From Allobosea lathyri (GTDB taxonomy: Bacteria > Pseudomonadota > Alphaproteobacteria > Rhizobiales > Beijerinckiaceae), in the NCBI RefSeq assembly GCF_900108245.1, contig NZ_FNUY01000003.1:62001-126000 (forward strand): a stretch of 64,000 nucleotides of DNA, given 5' to 3'. Positions 18,003-31,509 of the stretch are shown one piece after another (position 1 is the first letter of the stretch; the number at the start of each line of letters is the position of its first letter). The position numbers were made by a program, and so were the translations under genes. The notes under the pieces were generated by a model. That model did no database searches. It was not told the DNA's origin and worked only from the letters and a program-made list of their open reading frames with translations.

Positions 18003-18869
18003 CTATCTCGCGAAGCGCTTGGCGCCTGCAACGCAGAGCGTCACGGTCGCGGAGATGGCTAGCATCGGCCAGGTGACGGTCTCGTTCAGCAATGCGGCTG
18101 CCAGCGCCAGCCCGAAGAAGGGCTGGAGCAGTTGCAACTGGCCGACTGCGGCGATGCCACCCTGTGCGAGACCGCGATACCAGAACACGAAGCCGATCAG
18201 CATGCTGAACAGCGAGACATAGCCAAGTCCCAGCCAGGCCGACCAGCCTGTCCCCACGAAGGATGACGGCATGGTGTAAAGGGTCAGCGCCGTCGTGACC
18301 GGCAGCGACAGCAGGAGGGCCCAGGAAATCACCTGCCAGCCACCGAGCCTGCGCGACAGGGCCGCTCCTTCGGCATAGCCGAGGCCGCAGATGATGATGG
18401 CGGCGAGCATCAGCAGGTCGCCTGTCGGCGAGGCAGCGAAGCCCTGTGTCAGCGCGAAGCCGGCGACAAGCGCGCTGCCGAGGCAGGAGAACAGCCAGAA
18501 GGCCGGGCGCGGGCGCTCGCCGCCGCGCAGCACGCCGAACAGCGCCGTCGCCAGCGGCAGCAGGCCAATGAAGACGATCGAATGGGCGGAGGTGACGTGC
18601 CTCAGCGCCAGCGCCGTCAGGAGCGGGAAGCCGATGACGACGCTGAGCGCGACCACGATGAGCGACCCGACATCCTTTCGTTCCGGACGCGGTTGCCGGA
18701 AAGCGAGCAGCAGGCACAGCGCGAGCAGGCCGGCGATCGCGGCCCGTGCGACGGTCAGGAACACTGGGTCGAAATCGGCGACCGCCACCCGCGTGGCCGG
18801 CAGGGAGCCGCTGAAGATCAGCACCCCCAGAAAACCGTTGATCCAGCCGCTTGCAGCCTTGTCCGTCAT
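18003..18869 (-). CDS. EamA/DMT-family transporter
   Basis: This is a 288-residue inner-membrane protein with about ten hydrophobic helices arranged as two EamA repeats, as in drug/metabolite exporters. Family marks include ARAAIAGLLAL in the first half and GYVSLFSMLIGFVFWYRGLA in the second. It probably exports an amino acid or small metabolite. It is divergent from a MocR regulator with 102 bp between them, so that regulator likely controls it. Confidence 0.88.
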   Translation of the reverse strand: MTDKAASGWINGFLGVLIFSGSLPATRVAVADFDPVFLTVARAAIAGLLALCLLLAFRQPRPERKDVGSLIVVALSVVIGFPLLTALALRHVTSAHSIVFIGLLPLATALFGVLRGGERPRPAFWLFSCLGSALVAGFALTQGFAASPTGDLLMLAAIIICGLGYAEGAALSRRLGGWQVISWALLLSLPVTTALTLYTMPSSFVGTGWSAWLGLGYVSLFSMLIGFVFWYRGLAQGGIAAVGQLQLLQPFFGLALAAALLNETVTWPMLAISATVTLCVAGAKRFAR

Positions 18870-18921
18870 CTCATGCCTCGCTTTCGATCTGGATGGGCCG
18901 CGACGTCAAGGTTATCCAGAG

Positions 18922-18949
18922 ACAGTTCAGTACAGTTCGGGCAAACTGT
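18922..18949. promoter_or_regulatory. Candidate MocR operator: three ACAGTT half-sites
   Basis: ACAGTT occurs at 18922-18927 and 18932-18937, exactly 10 bp apart, and as its complement AACTGT at 18944-18949. All lie in the divergent EamA/MocR intergenic region. MocR proteins such as GabR and PdxR are known to bind direct repeats in this type of setting. The helical phasing supports a real site. Confidence 0.6.
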
Positions 18950-18971
18950 GCTGATCTGAGGAGCGGTACGG

Positions 18972-20399
18972 ATGACCCAGCTTGACGTGATGGACGCTGA
19001 CGAGGGCACGCGTGTCGGCCGCGTGATGCAGGCGATCAGGTCGAAGATTGCGGGGCGGGTGCTTGCGCCGGGCGCCAAGCTGCCTTCGCTTCGCGGCTTC
19101 TCCGAGACCATGGGCGTGTCGAAATCCACCGTGGTCGAGGCCTATGATCGCCTCGCCGCCGAGGGTGTGATCCAGGCGCGTCGCGGCTCGGGCTTTTATG
19201 TCGCGGGACATGCGCCGCCATTCTCGCTTGCCGAAATGGGCCCAAGGCTGGAGCGGGCTGTCGACCCGTTCTGGGTTTCGCGCCAATCGCTCCATGCTGG
19301 CGATGGCGTGCTCAAGCCAGGCTGCGGCTGGCTGCCGGCGGACTGGTTTCCGGAGGAGGGCCTGCGCCGTGGGCTGCGGGCGTTGTCGCGCGCGCCGGCG
19401 GAGACGCTGACGGATTACGGCACGCCGCTCGGACTCACGCCGCTGCGACAGGTTCTGGCCCGCCGCCTTGCAATCCACGGCATCGAGGCCGGGCCGGACA
19501 GGATCATGCTGACCGAGTCCGGCACGCAGGCGCTGGACCTCGTCTGCCGCTTTCTCGTGGAGCCGGGCGATACGGTTCTCGTCGACGATCCCTGCTATTT
19601 CAACTTTCACGCCCTATTGCGGGCGCATCGCGTCCGCATCGTCGGCGTGCCCTATACGCCGAACGGGCCTGATACCGCTGCGTTCGAGCAGGTTCTGGCG
19701 GAGCATCGCCCGCGGCTCTACATCACCAATTCCGCGCTCCATAACCCGACCGGCGCAACGCTTTCGCCGGTCGTCGCCCATCGCGTGCTGAAGCTTGCCG
19801 ACCAGTTCGGGCTGACGATCGTCGAGGACGATATCTTTGCCGATTTCGAGCCCGAGCCGGCGCCGCGCCTGGCCGCCTTCGACGGGCTCGAGCGGGTCAT
19901 CCAGATCGGCAGTTTTTCAAAGACGCTCTCGGCCTCGGTACGCTGCGGCTATATCGCTGCGAAGCAGGAGTGGATCGAGGCTCTGATCGATCAGAAGATC
20001 GCGGCATCCTTCGGCACGGGGCGCTTCGCGGCCGAGCTGGTCCTGGCCATCCTGACGGATGGCACCTATCGAAAACACATGGACGGACTGCGCACGCGTC
20101 TCGCCCGCACCATGGGCGAGACCTCGGCGCGGCTCAAGGCGATGAATATCGTGCCATGGACGGAGCCGCGCGGCGGCATGTTCTTGTGGTGCGAACTGCC
20201 CGAGGGGCTGGATTCATCGGTGATCGCGCGGCAGCTGCTGGCCGAGGACATCGTGCTCGCGCCGGGCAATGTCTACAGCCTGTCGCAATCGGCGAGCCGG
20301 TTCCTCCGCTTCAATGTCGCGCAGTCCGGCGATCCGCGCCTGTTCACTGCGCTCGGACGGGCCATGACGACGGCGGCGCGACGCGGACAGAATGCATGA
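18972..20399 (+). CDS. MocR/PdxR-type regulator: GntR HTH fused to aminotransferase class I
   Basis: This is a 475-residue regulator. A winged-helix GntR domain occupies residues about 15-80 (LPSLRGFSETMGVSKSTVVEAYDRLAAEG). A PLP-binding fold-type I domain follows, with the Schiff-base lysine K317 in SFSKTLSASVR, NPTG in the middle and a conserved C-terminal arginine region. It likely senses PLP or an amino-acid/PLP adduct. It is divergent from the EamA exporter, its probable target. Confidence 0.9.
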   Translation: MTQLDVMDADEGTRVGRVMQAIRSKIAGRVLAPGAKLPSLRGFSETMGVSKSTVVEAYDRLAAEGVIQARRGSGFYVAGHAPPFSLAEMGPRLERAVDPFWVSRQSLHAGDGVLKPGCGWLPADWFPEEGLRRGLRALSRAPAETLTDYGTPLGLTPLRQVLARRLAIHGIEAGPDRIMLTESGTQALDLVCRFLVEPGDTVLVDDPCYFNFHALLRAHRVRIVGVPYTPNGPDTAAFEQVLAEHRPRLYITNSALHNPTGATLSPVVAHRVLKLADQFGLTIVEDDIFADFEPEPAPRLAAFDGLERVIQIGSFSKTLSASVRCGYIAAKQEWIEALIDQKIAASFGTGRFAAELVLAILTDGTYRKHMDGLRTRLARTMGETSARLKAMNIVPWTEPRGGMFLWCELPEGLDSSVIARQLLAEDIVLAPGNVYSLSQSASRFLRFNVAQSGDPRLFTALGRAMTTAARRGQNA

Positions 20400-20417
20400 A
20401 GTCATCGAGCCGCGACG

Positions 20418-20560
20418 GTTCTTCTCCCTCCCCCCGCTTGCGGTGGGGAGGGCCGGGGTGGGGGGCAGTGCCGCTCGGCGAGACAATGACAGACAGAGCT
20501 CAGGCTTTGCGGCCCCCCATCCCTAACCCTTCCCCACCGCAAGTGGAGGGAAGGGGATGC
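20418..20560. repeat. Large imperfect palindromic repeat, family D
   Basis: The left half (20418-20465) carries CTCCCTCCCCCCGCTTGCGG and GGGGAGGGCCGGGGTGGGGG. The right half (20508-20560) carries the complement in the order GGCCCCCCATCCC ... CACCGCAAGTGGAGGGAAGG. The halves are separated by about 40 bp. It forms a long stem and holds no gene. It lies between the mocR 3' end and the sahR promoter. Confidence 0.75.
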
Positions 20561-20627
20561 GCCTTTCCTTCGCTTGGTCACGTCCGGGCAAGTCGGTTTT
20601 TGAGCTTGCGCAAATTCCGAGTCTGAC

Positions 20628-20649
20628 ATAAACATATCTTTATATGTTT
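20628..20649. promoter_or_regulatory. SahR operator candidate
   Basis: The perfect 8-bp inverted repeat AAACATAT (20630-20637) / ATATGTTT (20642-20649) surrounds CTTT. Nested with it is ATAAA-N6-TTTAT (20628-20643). This A/T-rich palindrome stands out in GC-rich DNA immediately before sahR-metF. Its position and form fit known SahR sites of Proteobacteria. It overlaps an in-frame ATG at 20644. Confidence 0.75.
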
Positions 20650-20676
20650 TTCTGCTGTCACGCGGAGATCGGGCAT

Positions 20677-21690
20677 TTGCGCCAGCCGACCACCTTGTCC
20701 TCGGATGTGCTTCTCGCGGGCCTGCGCGCCGCTGGCGAGGAGACGCGGCTGCGCATCCTGGCGCTGCTGTCCGAGGGCGAATTGTCGGTCTCGGACCTGA
20801 CGGATATTCTCGGCCAGTCGCAGCCACGCATTTCGCGCCATCTCAAGCTGCTGGCCGAGGCCGGGCTGGTCCGGCGCTCGCGCGAGGGCGCCTGGGCCTT
20901 CTTCCGGCTCGACGAGACCGGGGCGGGCGGCGCCTTTGCCGCGTCGCTGGCGGCCTGGCTCGACCGGAGCGACCCGGTGCTCGCTGCCGATCGCGAGCGG
21001 CTTTCGGCGGTCAGGACGTCCCGCGCCGAGGTGGCGCAGAGCTATTTCGCCAGCGTCGCGCGCGACTGGGACCGCCTGCGCACGCTGCATGTGCCCGATC
21101 ATGCGGTCGAGGCGGCTGTCGAGGCGGCGGTCGGCGACGGTACGCCCGGCGGCGTCCTCGATCTCGGCACAGGCACCGGGCGGATGCTGGAGCGGATCGC
21201 GCCGAAATTCGGCCGTGCCGTCGGCGTCGATGCCAACCATGCCATGCTGGCCGTGGCGCGCGCCAATCTGGAAAAGGCGGGGCTCTCCCGCGTCGAGCTG
21301 CGCCAGGGCGACATCTACGCGCTGCCTTTCGCGCGCGGCGCGTTCGATCTGGTGATCGTGCATCAGGTGCTGCATTTCCTCGACGATCCCGGCCGCGCCG
21401 TGCGCGAGGCTGCCGCCATGCTGAGCCCCGGCGGCCGGCTGATCGTGGTCGATTTCGCGCCGCATGAAATGGAGTTCCTGCGGACCGAGCATGCCCATCG
21501 CCGGCTTGGCTTCTCGCGGGCCCAGATCGCCGGCTGGTTCTCCGAAGCCGGCCTGACCTGCGATCTGGCCGAGGAAGTCACATTGGCGGGCGGGGGCTCC
21601 GGCCAATTGCCGGTCATGCTGTGGCGCGGGCGCGACCGCCGCATCCAGGCAGATCCGCCGGTGCGGCAAGACAATCTCGAGGTAGCCTGA
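20677..21690 (+). CDS. sahR: ArsR-family regulator fused to a methyltransferase-like domain, SahR type
   Basis: This 337-residue protein has an ArsR winged helix (residues about 10-75, SVSDLTDILGQSQPRISRHLKLL). A class I methyltransferase-like domain follows (VLDLGTGTGRMLE, then DLVIVHQVLHFL). In Proteobacteria this fusion is SahR, which senses S-adenosylhomocysteine and represses methionine-cycle genes; the adjacent metF and metH fit. TTG 20677 is chosen because GGAG (20664-20667) lies 9 nt upstream. The alternative ATG 20644 sits inside the operator and has no ribosome-binding site. Confidence 0.85.
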   Translation: MRQPTTLSSDVLLAGLRAAGEETRLRILALLSEGELSVSDLTDILGQSQPRISRHLKLLAEAGLVRRSREGAWAFFRLDETGAGGAFAASLAAWLDRSDPVLAADRERLSAVRTSRAEVAQSYFASVARDWDRLRTLHVPDHAVEAAVEAAVGDGTPGGVLDLGTGTGRMLERIAPKFGRAVGVDANHAMLAVARANLEKAGLSRVELRQGDIYALPFARGAFDLVIVHQVLHFLDDPGRAVREAAAMLSPGGRLIVVDFAPHEMEFLRTEHAHRRLGFSRAQIAGWFSEAGLTCDLAEEVTLAGGGSGQLPVMLWRGRDRRIQADPPVRQDNLEVA

Positions 21691-22601
21691 TGAATGCGTT
21701 TCGCCCCAGCCGGCACGGCTCGCGCCGTCCCAAGGTCTCCTTCGAATTCTTCCCGCCGAAGACGGCGGAGATGGAGGTCTCGCTCTGGGAGAGCGTGCGC
21801 CGGCTCGAACCACTGAAGCCCTCCTTCGTCTCGGTGACCTATGGTGCGGGCGGCTCGACGCGCGAGCGCACCCACGCCACGGTCAAGCGCATGATCGAGG
21901 AGACCGGGCTGAAGCCGGCTGCGCATCTCACCTGCGTCTCCGCCTCGCGCGACGAGGTCGATGATGTCATCCGCGCCTATTGGTCGGCCGGCGTGCGCCA
22001 TATCGTGGCGCTCAGGGGCGACCCTGCGGGTGGCCTCGGGACGACTTACGAGCCGCATCCGCAAGGCTACAACCAGACGTCCGATCTCGTCGCCGGGATC
22101 AGGCGCGTCGGCGATTTCGAGGTCACGGTCTCGGCCTATCCGGAAAAGCACCCCGAGGCCGCTTCGCTCGATGCCGATATCGACGCGCTGAAGATGAAGG
22201 TCGATGCCGGCGCGACGCGGGCGATCACGCAGTTCTTCTTCGATAACGACGTCTATTTCCGCTATCTCGACAAGGTGCGCGCGAGGGGGATCGAAATCCC
22301 GATCCTGCCGGGCATCGTGCCGGTGCAGAACTTCAAGCAGACGGCCGGCTTTGCCCGCAAGACCGGAGCAAGCGTGCCGCAATGGCTGGCCGACCGGTTC
22401 GAAGGGCTCGAGGACGATGCCGCGACACGGCGTCTGGTCGCTGCGGCCGTCTGCGCCGAGCAGGTGCTCGACCTGATCGACCGCGGTGCGACCGATCTGC
22501 ATTTCTACACGATGAACAAGGCCGATCTGGTCTATGCGATCTGCCATCTGGCGGGGCTGAAGCCCGAGCGGATCGCGGCCCAGGCTGCGGCTGCCGAGTG
22601 A
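21690..22601 (+). CDS. metF: Methylenetetrahydrofolate reductase
   Basis: This is a 303-residue cytosolic flavoenzyme that makes 5-methyl-THF, the methyl donor for MetH. Family motifs include SFEFFPPKT at the N-terminus, VSVTYGAGGSTRERT, HIVALRGDP, and QFFFDND. The start codon shares one base with the sahR stop (TGATG), implying translational coupling. It is of standard length. An upstream in-frame extension to 21621 is rejected because it lies within sahR. Confidence 0.95.
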   Translation: MNAFRPSRHGSRRPKVSFEFFPPKTAEMEVSLWESVRRLEPLKPSFVSVTYGAGGSTRERTHATVKRMIEETGLKPAAHLTCVSASRDEVDDVIRAYWSAGVRHIVALRGDPAGGLGTTYEPHPQGYNQTSDLVAGIRRVGDFEVTVSAYPEKHPEAASLDADIDALKMKVDAGATRAITQFFFDNDVYFRYLDKVRARGIEIPILPGIVPVQNFKQTAGFARKTGASVPQWLADRFEGLEDDAATRRLVAAAVCAEQVLDLIDRGATDLHFYTMNKADLVYAICHLAGLKPERIAAQAAAAE

Positions 22602-22609
22602 TATTTTCC

Positions 22610-22722
22610 AGAGCCCTCGTCCTGAGGAGCCGCGGAACGCGGCATCTCGAAGGGCGATCCAGAGGGCACTGGAACCTCCTTCGAGACGCGCCCTCCGGGC
22701 GCTCCTCGGGATGAGGGCTGAG
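22610..22722. repeat. Palindromic intergenic repeat, family A (copy 2)
   Basis: This is the same architecture as at 14423: AGCCCTCGTCCTGAGGAGC on the left, ATGAGGGCTGAG on the right, and the inner TCTCGAAGG / CCTTCGAGA pair. It occupies most of the metF-metH gap and may end or attenuate part of the transcription between them. Confidence 0.85.
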
Positions 22723-22763
22723 TAAGACTGACCCGAACCGATTGGTTCGACCAAGGCGTGAAC

Positions 22764-26519
<3,756 letters not shown>

Positions 26520-26529
26520 CGCCGTCTTT

Positions 26530-26609
26530 CGTCATTGCGAGCGCAGCGAAGCAATCCAGGAGGTGTGGAGCAAGTCGTCTGGATTGTTTCGCTGCGCTCG
26601 CAATGACGG
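26530..26609. repeat. Palindromic repeat, family C
   Basis: CGTCATTGCGAGCGCAGCGA and CAATCCAG on the left are matched by CTGGATTG and CGCTGCGCTCGCAATGACG on the right. The total is about 80 bp with a short loop. It fills the metH-GNAT gap, and its right edge touches the ribosome-binding site of the next gene. A half copy (CGTCATTGCGAGCGCAGC) lies at 29240-29257. Confidence 0.85.
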
Positions 26610-26616
26610 AGAGGAC

Positions 26617-27060
26617 ATGACCGCGGGAACGCTGCCCCTCATCCGCACCGCGGTTCTCGCCGATCAGCCGCGCGTCGATGCGATCCGGCTTGGCGTGACC
26701 GAGAACCGGCTGTCCGATCCCTCAAAGGTCAGCACGGCCGAGGTCGACTGGTATCGCGACAAGGCGATCTTCCTCGTCAGCGAGGAGGGCGGCGATGTAG
26801 TGGCTTTCGCCTGCGCCAATCATCAGACCGGGCTCGTCTGGGCGCTGTTCGTCGACCCGGCCCATGAAGGACGTGGCCATGGTGCTGCCCTGCTCGACGC
26901 CTTGCTGGAGCGGCTCGCTGGCGCCGGCCACCGGCAGGCCTGGTTGACGACAGGCGCGGGCACGCGGGCCGAGCGCTTCTATCGTCACCGCGGCTGGCGC
27001 GACATGGGCCGCCAGTTCGATGGTCAGATCGCTTTCATCAAGACGCTTCCCCGCGCCTGA
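26617..27060 (+). CDS. GNAT-family N-acetyltransferase
   Basis: This is a 147-residue acetyl-CoA-dependent acyltransferase. The acetyl-CoA loop is visible as HEGRGHGAALLDALLERL, preceded by the beta-strand VWALFVDP and followed by a typical ...AERFYRHRGW motif. ATG 26617 is chosen because GAGG (26611-26614) precedes it; upstream codons belong to the palindromic repeat. The substrate is unknown. Confidence 0.85.
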   Translation: MTAGTLPLIRTAVLADQPRVDAIRLGVTENRLSDPSKVSTAEVDWYRDKAIFLVSEEGGDVVAFACANHQTGLVWALFVDPAHEGRGHGAALLDALLERLAGAGHRQAWLTTGAGTRAERFYRHRGWRDMGRQFDGQIAFIKTLPRA

Positions 27061-27138
27061 AACGGATCGGGCCGCCCTGAGGTGGCCCGAAAAGTGGAAT
27101 GCGGTTTTCGGAAGAAGCCGATGCAACAATCAAAGACC

Positions 27139-27179
27139 TACAGCATCGGGCCGAATTCGATATTCGGTCCGATGCTGTA
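27139..27179. terminator. Hairpin between convergent genes, part of a dispersed repeat
   Basis: TACAGCATCGG / CCGATGCTGTA arms plus an inner CCGAAT / ATTCGG pair form a long stem (27139-27179). The preceding sequence (27095-27138, GAAAAGTGGAATGCGGTTTT) resembles a dispersed Hyphomicrobiales repeat known to me from other genomes. The hairpin can terminate transcripts from both sides. Confidence 0.6.
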
Positions 27180-27212
27180 AGGCGGCCCGTGTCTTCGTTG
27201 CGTTGCTGGTAT

Positions 27213-28735
27213 TTACGCCGGAACGGCTGCCAGATCACCGAGACTTTCCGTCCCACGCGACTGTTCGGATGCCGCGGCGCTCACTTCGCGAGACACCGAA
27301 CGCCGCTCCGCATCGATACGCTCGATCAGGAAGAACGCGCGCTCCGCGCTGCCGAGCAGGGCCAAGATGGCGCCGCGCTCGACCCAGGGCAGTTCCGTGC
27401 CGAGCCTCAGGCAGCGCTCGCGCAGTTCGAGCAGCTTCGGCAGGCGCGGCGCGGCCTCAGCCATGAGCGGCGGATTGTCCTGCTTGATCGGCACGATGGC
27501 GCGCATCGCATCCGCGACTTCGTCGATGACGGTGTCGACGACCTGACGACCGGCTTGACCGAAGGGCTGGCGCTCGACGCGCCGGGCGATCTGGTAGAGC
27601 GTTTCGCCGAGGCTGGCAGTGTAGTCCTCTTCCTCGATCAGGCTCGCGACGAGGTCGGCGCGGGCATAGTGCATGTCCGGCGTGAACATGCCCGAGGTGT
27701 AGGAGCGGATGTCGCGGTTGAGGATGTCGATCGCGGCATAGTGCTCCTCGATCTTGTCGGGCGCGTCCGGCTTGCCCTTGGCGATGTCGAGAAAGAGCCC
27801 GGCGGCTTCGAGATAGCGGCCGGTTTCGCGCTGGATCGCCTGGACCGCCTGAGCGTGATTGTCCGCCTTCACCAGGTAGCGGGGCTGGCTGTAGTCCTCG
27901 ATATCGTCGGCCGAACTTGCCCCGACCTTCAGCAGGACCCGCTCGAAGACACCGACGAAGGGGAAGAGCAGGGCGGTGTTGAAGATGTTGAAGAAGGTCG
28001 AGTAGAGGCCGATCGCGACCGGGATCAGCGGGAAGGTTTCCTTGCCGTCCTTGACGACGGGGATTCCGGGGTCGCCGCCGAACCATTGCATCGCCCAGGA
28101 GAGCACGTCCATCGAGACGAAGAAGAGCGGGATCGTCACCGCCACCCCGATGATATTGAACGAGATATGCGCGTAGGCCGCGCGTTTGGCGTTTTTGGAG
28201 AGGTTGAGCGAGGCCATCCAGGAGGTAATGGTGGTGCCGAGATCCGCGCCAAGCGAGAAGGCCACGGCGGTCTTCCAGTCGAGGATGCCGGCCGCGCCCA
28301 GGCCCATCACGATGCCGATCGTCGCCGAGGAGGAGTGGATCATCGCGGTGATGCCCGCCGCGATCAGCACACAATAGAGCAGGCTGAGATAGGTGTCGGC
28401 CCTCAGCGCCGAGATCACGCCCATGACTTCCGGCATGTTGCGCAGCGGGCGCAGGCCGCCGGTCATCAGGTTGAGGCCGTAGAAGATCAGCGCGAAGCCC
28501 ATGCAGGCGAGCGCGATGTTCTTGACCTTGTCGGTTCTGGCGAAGATGTGCCGGTGATGAAGGTGCCGGCCATGACGCCCTTGACCGGGGTGCCGGCGAT
28601 CTTGGCGAGCAGGGCACGCATCTTGTTGACGGCAAGATTCTGGATGCCGTTACTCATGAATTCGAGGCCGAGCATGAAGATGCCCAGGCCCCCGACTACA
28701 GGTACGATGACCTGCGTGAAAATATCGATCTGCAT
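27213..28735 (-). pseudogene. Na/Pi-cotransporter family protein with PhoU-like domain, disrupted by an internal deletion and frameshift
   Basis: Translation from ATG 28735 reads MQIDIFTQVIVPVVGGLGIF ... GVMAGTFITG and then leaves frame near 28565, ending at a stop about 28488. The continuation, FARTDKVKNIALACMGFALI, is in another frame and runs to 27213. Between them the first conserved QSS-type segment and following helix expected of NptA-type proteins (roughly 60-70 residues, my estimate) are absent. The second one, IHSSSATIGIVMG, and the PhoU-like C-terminus are intact. The direct repeat GTGCCGG flanks the junction (28548-28569). It is probably non-functional. Confidence 0.8.
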
Positions 28736-28930
28736 GTGATCCCCGCTCCGTATCGCCCCGCCAGGCAGGCACGAGAAGCGGGCGCCGCCAGGTTTCGAGT
28801 CCCGCCGCCCGCCGTAGGAAGCGCCGAATGGCGCGCTCCCGACCCTCGGCCCCCACAGCCAAGCGGAACTCCTATGGGCCCCGTGCGACAGGTTGGTGAC
28901 CCATACAGGACAAGCGGCCCTGGCTGAGCC
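28736..28930 (-). other. GC-rich, hairpin-forming leader of the Na/Pi cotransporter pseudogene
   Basis: There is no gene here. On either strand several stems can form, for example GGAAGCGCC-GAAT-GGCGCGCTCC at 28817-28839 and GCGGGC/GCCCGC near 28778-28812. The stretch directly precedes the cotransporter start. It could be a structured 5' leader or another dispersed repeat. No riboswitch class was recognised. Confidence 0.3.
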
Positions 28931-28968
28931 GATCCGGGGCACATTTCGGAGAGCTGATTGGTGACGTT

Positions 28969-29012
28969 CTGGAATGGATCCCGGGTCTGCGCTTCGCTAC
29001 GCCCGGGATGAC
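28969..29012. repeat. Partial family B repeat
   Basis: This is a right-half copy: TGGATCCCGGG followed by TCTGCGCTTCGCTACG and CCCGGGATGACC. The left half is missing or diverged. Confidence 0.65.
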
Positions 29013-29051
29013 CAGACCGTTTCAACCTCTTTCAACCTCAATGCTAGAGTG

Positions 29052-29202
29052 AGATGATTTCACTCGGAACCGCGCCGTCATCCCGGACAAGCGGCTTTAG
29101 CCGCGCAGCTCCGGGATCCATCATAGGGAGCGGAACTCTACGATGGATCCCGGGTCGACCTGCGGTCGCCCGGGATGACGGCGTGGTTCCGCGCAAAATC
29201 AT
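29052..29202. repeat. Palindromic repeat, family B (full copy)
   Basis: The outer arms GATGATTT ... GGAACCGCGCCGTCATCCCG are matched by CGGGATGACGGCGTGGTTCC ... AAATCATC. The inner arms are GGATCCATC / GATGGATCCC. It is about 150 bp long and holds no coding sequence. Related copies lie at 31327, 37193, 47461 and 52627. Confidence 0.85.
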
Positions 29203-29320
29203 CAAGCTCTATATCTGGATTGCCGCCACGGCCGTTCCGCGTCATTGCGAGCGCAGCCTCAACGGCGGTCGGCATCATGCGCGAGTTCGGCCGGGGTAGC
29301 GCCGGCAAAGTACGAGCGCT

Positions 29321-30549
<1,229 letters not shown>

Positions 30550-30553
<4 letters not shown>

Positions 30554-31299
30554 GCGGCGGCCTCCGGGTGGGCGGCAGCGGCATCGAGCGCGAGCAGGGC
30601 GGCGCGCGCATCGGCGGGCTGCTGGCGCGTATCGCTCAGCAGATGGCCGTCGCGGAAGCGGATGACCCGGCGGGCATGGCGCGCGACCTCGGCATCATGG
30701 GTCACGAGCACGACGGTGACGCCCTCGCGGTTGAGGTCCTGGAACAGGCCGAGGATCTCGAGTGCGGTGCGGCTGTCGAGGGCGCCGGTCGGCTCGTCGG
30801 CGAGAAGCAGGCGCGGTTCGTTGACCAGCGCACGCGCGATGGCGACACGTTGCTGCTGGCCGCCGGACAGCTGCATCGGGCGGTGATGGGCGCGCTCGGC
30901 GAGGCCGACGCGGCCAAGGGCTGCAAGCGCGCGTTCGCGGCGCGCCCGGCGCTCGGTGCCGGCATAGACCATCGGCAGCTCGACATTGGCGCAGGCATCG
31001 ACGCGCGGCAGCAGGTTGAACTGCTGGAAGACGAAGCCGAGCTTGCGGTTGCGCAACTCGGCGAGGCCGTCGCTGGACAGGGTTTCCACGGCGACGCCGT
31101 CGAGCCGGTACTGCCCGCCGGTCGGCCGGTCGAGGCAGCCGATCAGGTTCATGAAGGTCGATTTGCCCGATCCGGACGGGCCCATCACCGCGACGAGCTC
31201 GCCCGCCTCGATCTCCAGCGAGACGCAATCGAGCGCGGTGACGCGGCCGGAATCGAGGTCGTAGACCCGGGAGAGCTCATGGGCCTCGATCAGAGGCAT
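30550..31299 (-). CDS. MacB-type ABC transporter ATP-binding protein
   Basis: This is a 249-residue ATPase. Walker A is GPSGSGKST, the signature is [15 protein letters not shown], and Walker B is [12 protein letters not shown], followed by the H-loop VTHD. It matches the MacB/LolD class. ATPase and permease are separate polypeptides here, unlike fused E. coli MacB. It lies between macA-like 31510-33171 and the permease on the same strand, and a family B repeat separates it from macA. Confidence 0.93.
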
Positions 31300-31326
31300 G
31301 GGGCGCTCCGGTCGGCAGATCGGGCT

Positions 31327-31497
31327 TGGAACCGCGCCGTCATTCCGGGGCGCGCCGCAGGCGCGAGCCCGGAACCCAGAACCGCGAAGGTTGATCGACG
31401 AAGTGATGTCGTGTCGAACGAAACTGCCACGCTCCGTTGGTTCTGGGTTCCGGGCTCATCGCTGCGCGATGCCCCGGAATGACGGCGCAGGGGAACC
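31327..31497. repeat. Palindromic repeat, family B variant
   Basis: GGAACCGCGCCGTCATTCCG on the left pairs with CGGAATGACGGCGCAGGGGA on the right. An inner GGAACCCAGAACC / GGTTCTGGGTTCC pair is present. The element sits inside the MacA-MacB operon and could lower expression of the downstream ABC subunits. Confidence 0.85.
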
Positions 31498-31509
31498 ACC
31501 GTCGCGCCC

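Noticed and set aside
22602..22763. SAM, SAH or cobalamin riboswitch upstream of metH
   Set aside because: The gap is filled by a family A palindrome; no B12-box or SAM/SAH aptamer core was found. Regulation by SahR explains the locus.
28790..28815. tRNA-like T-arm sequence GGTTTCGAGTCCC
   Set aside because: The loop has an extra base, no anticodon or D arm can be drawn, and the acceptor halves do not pair over a tRNA length.
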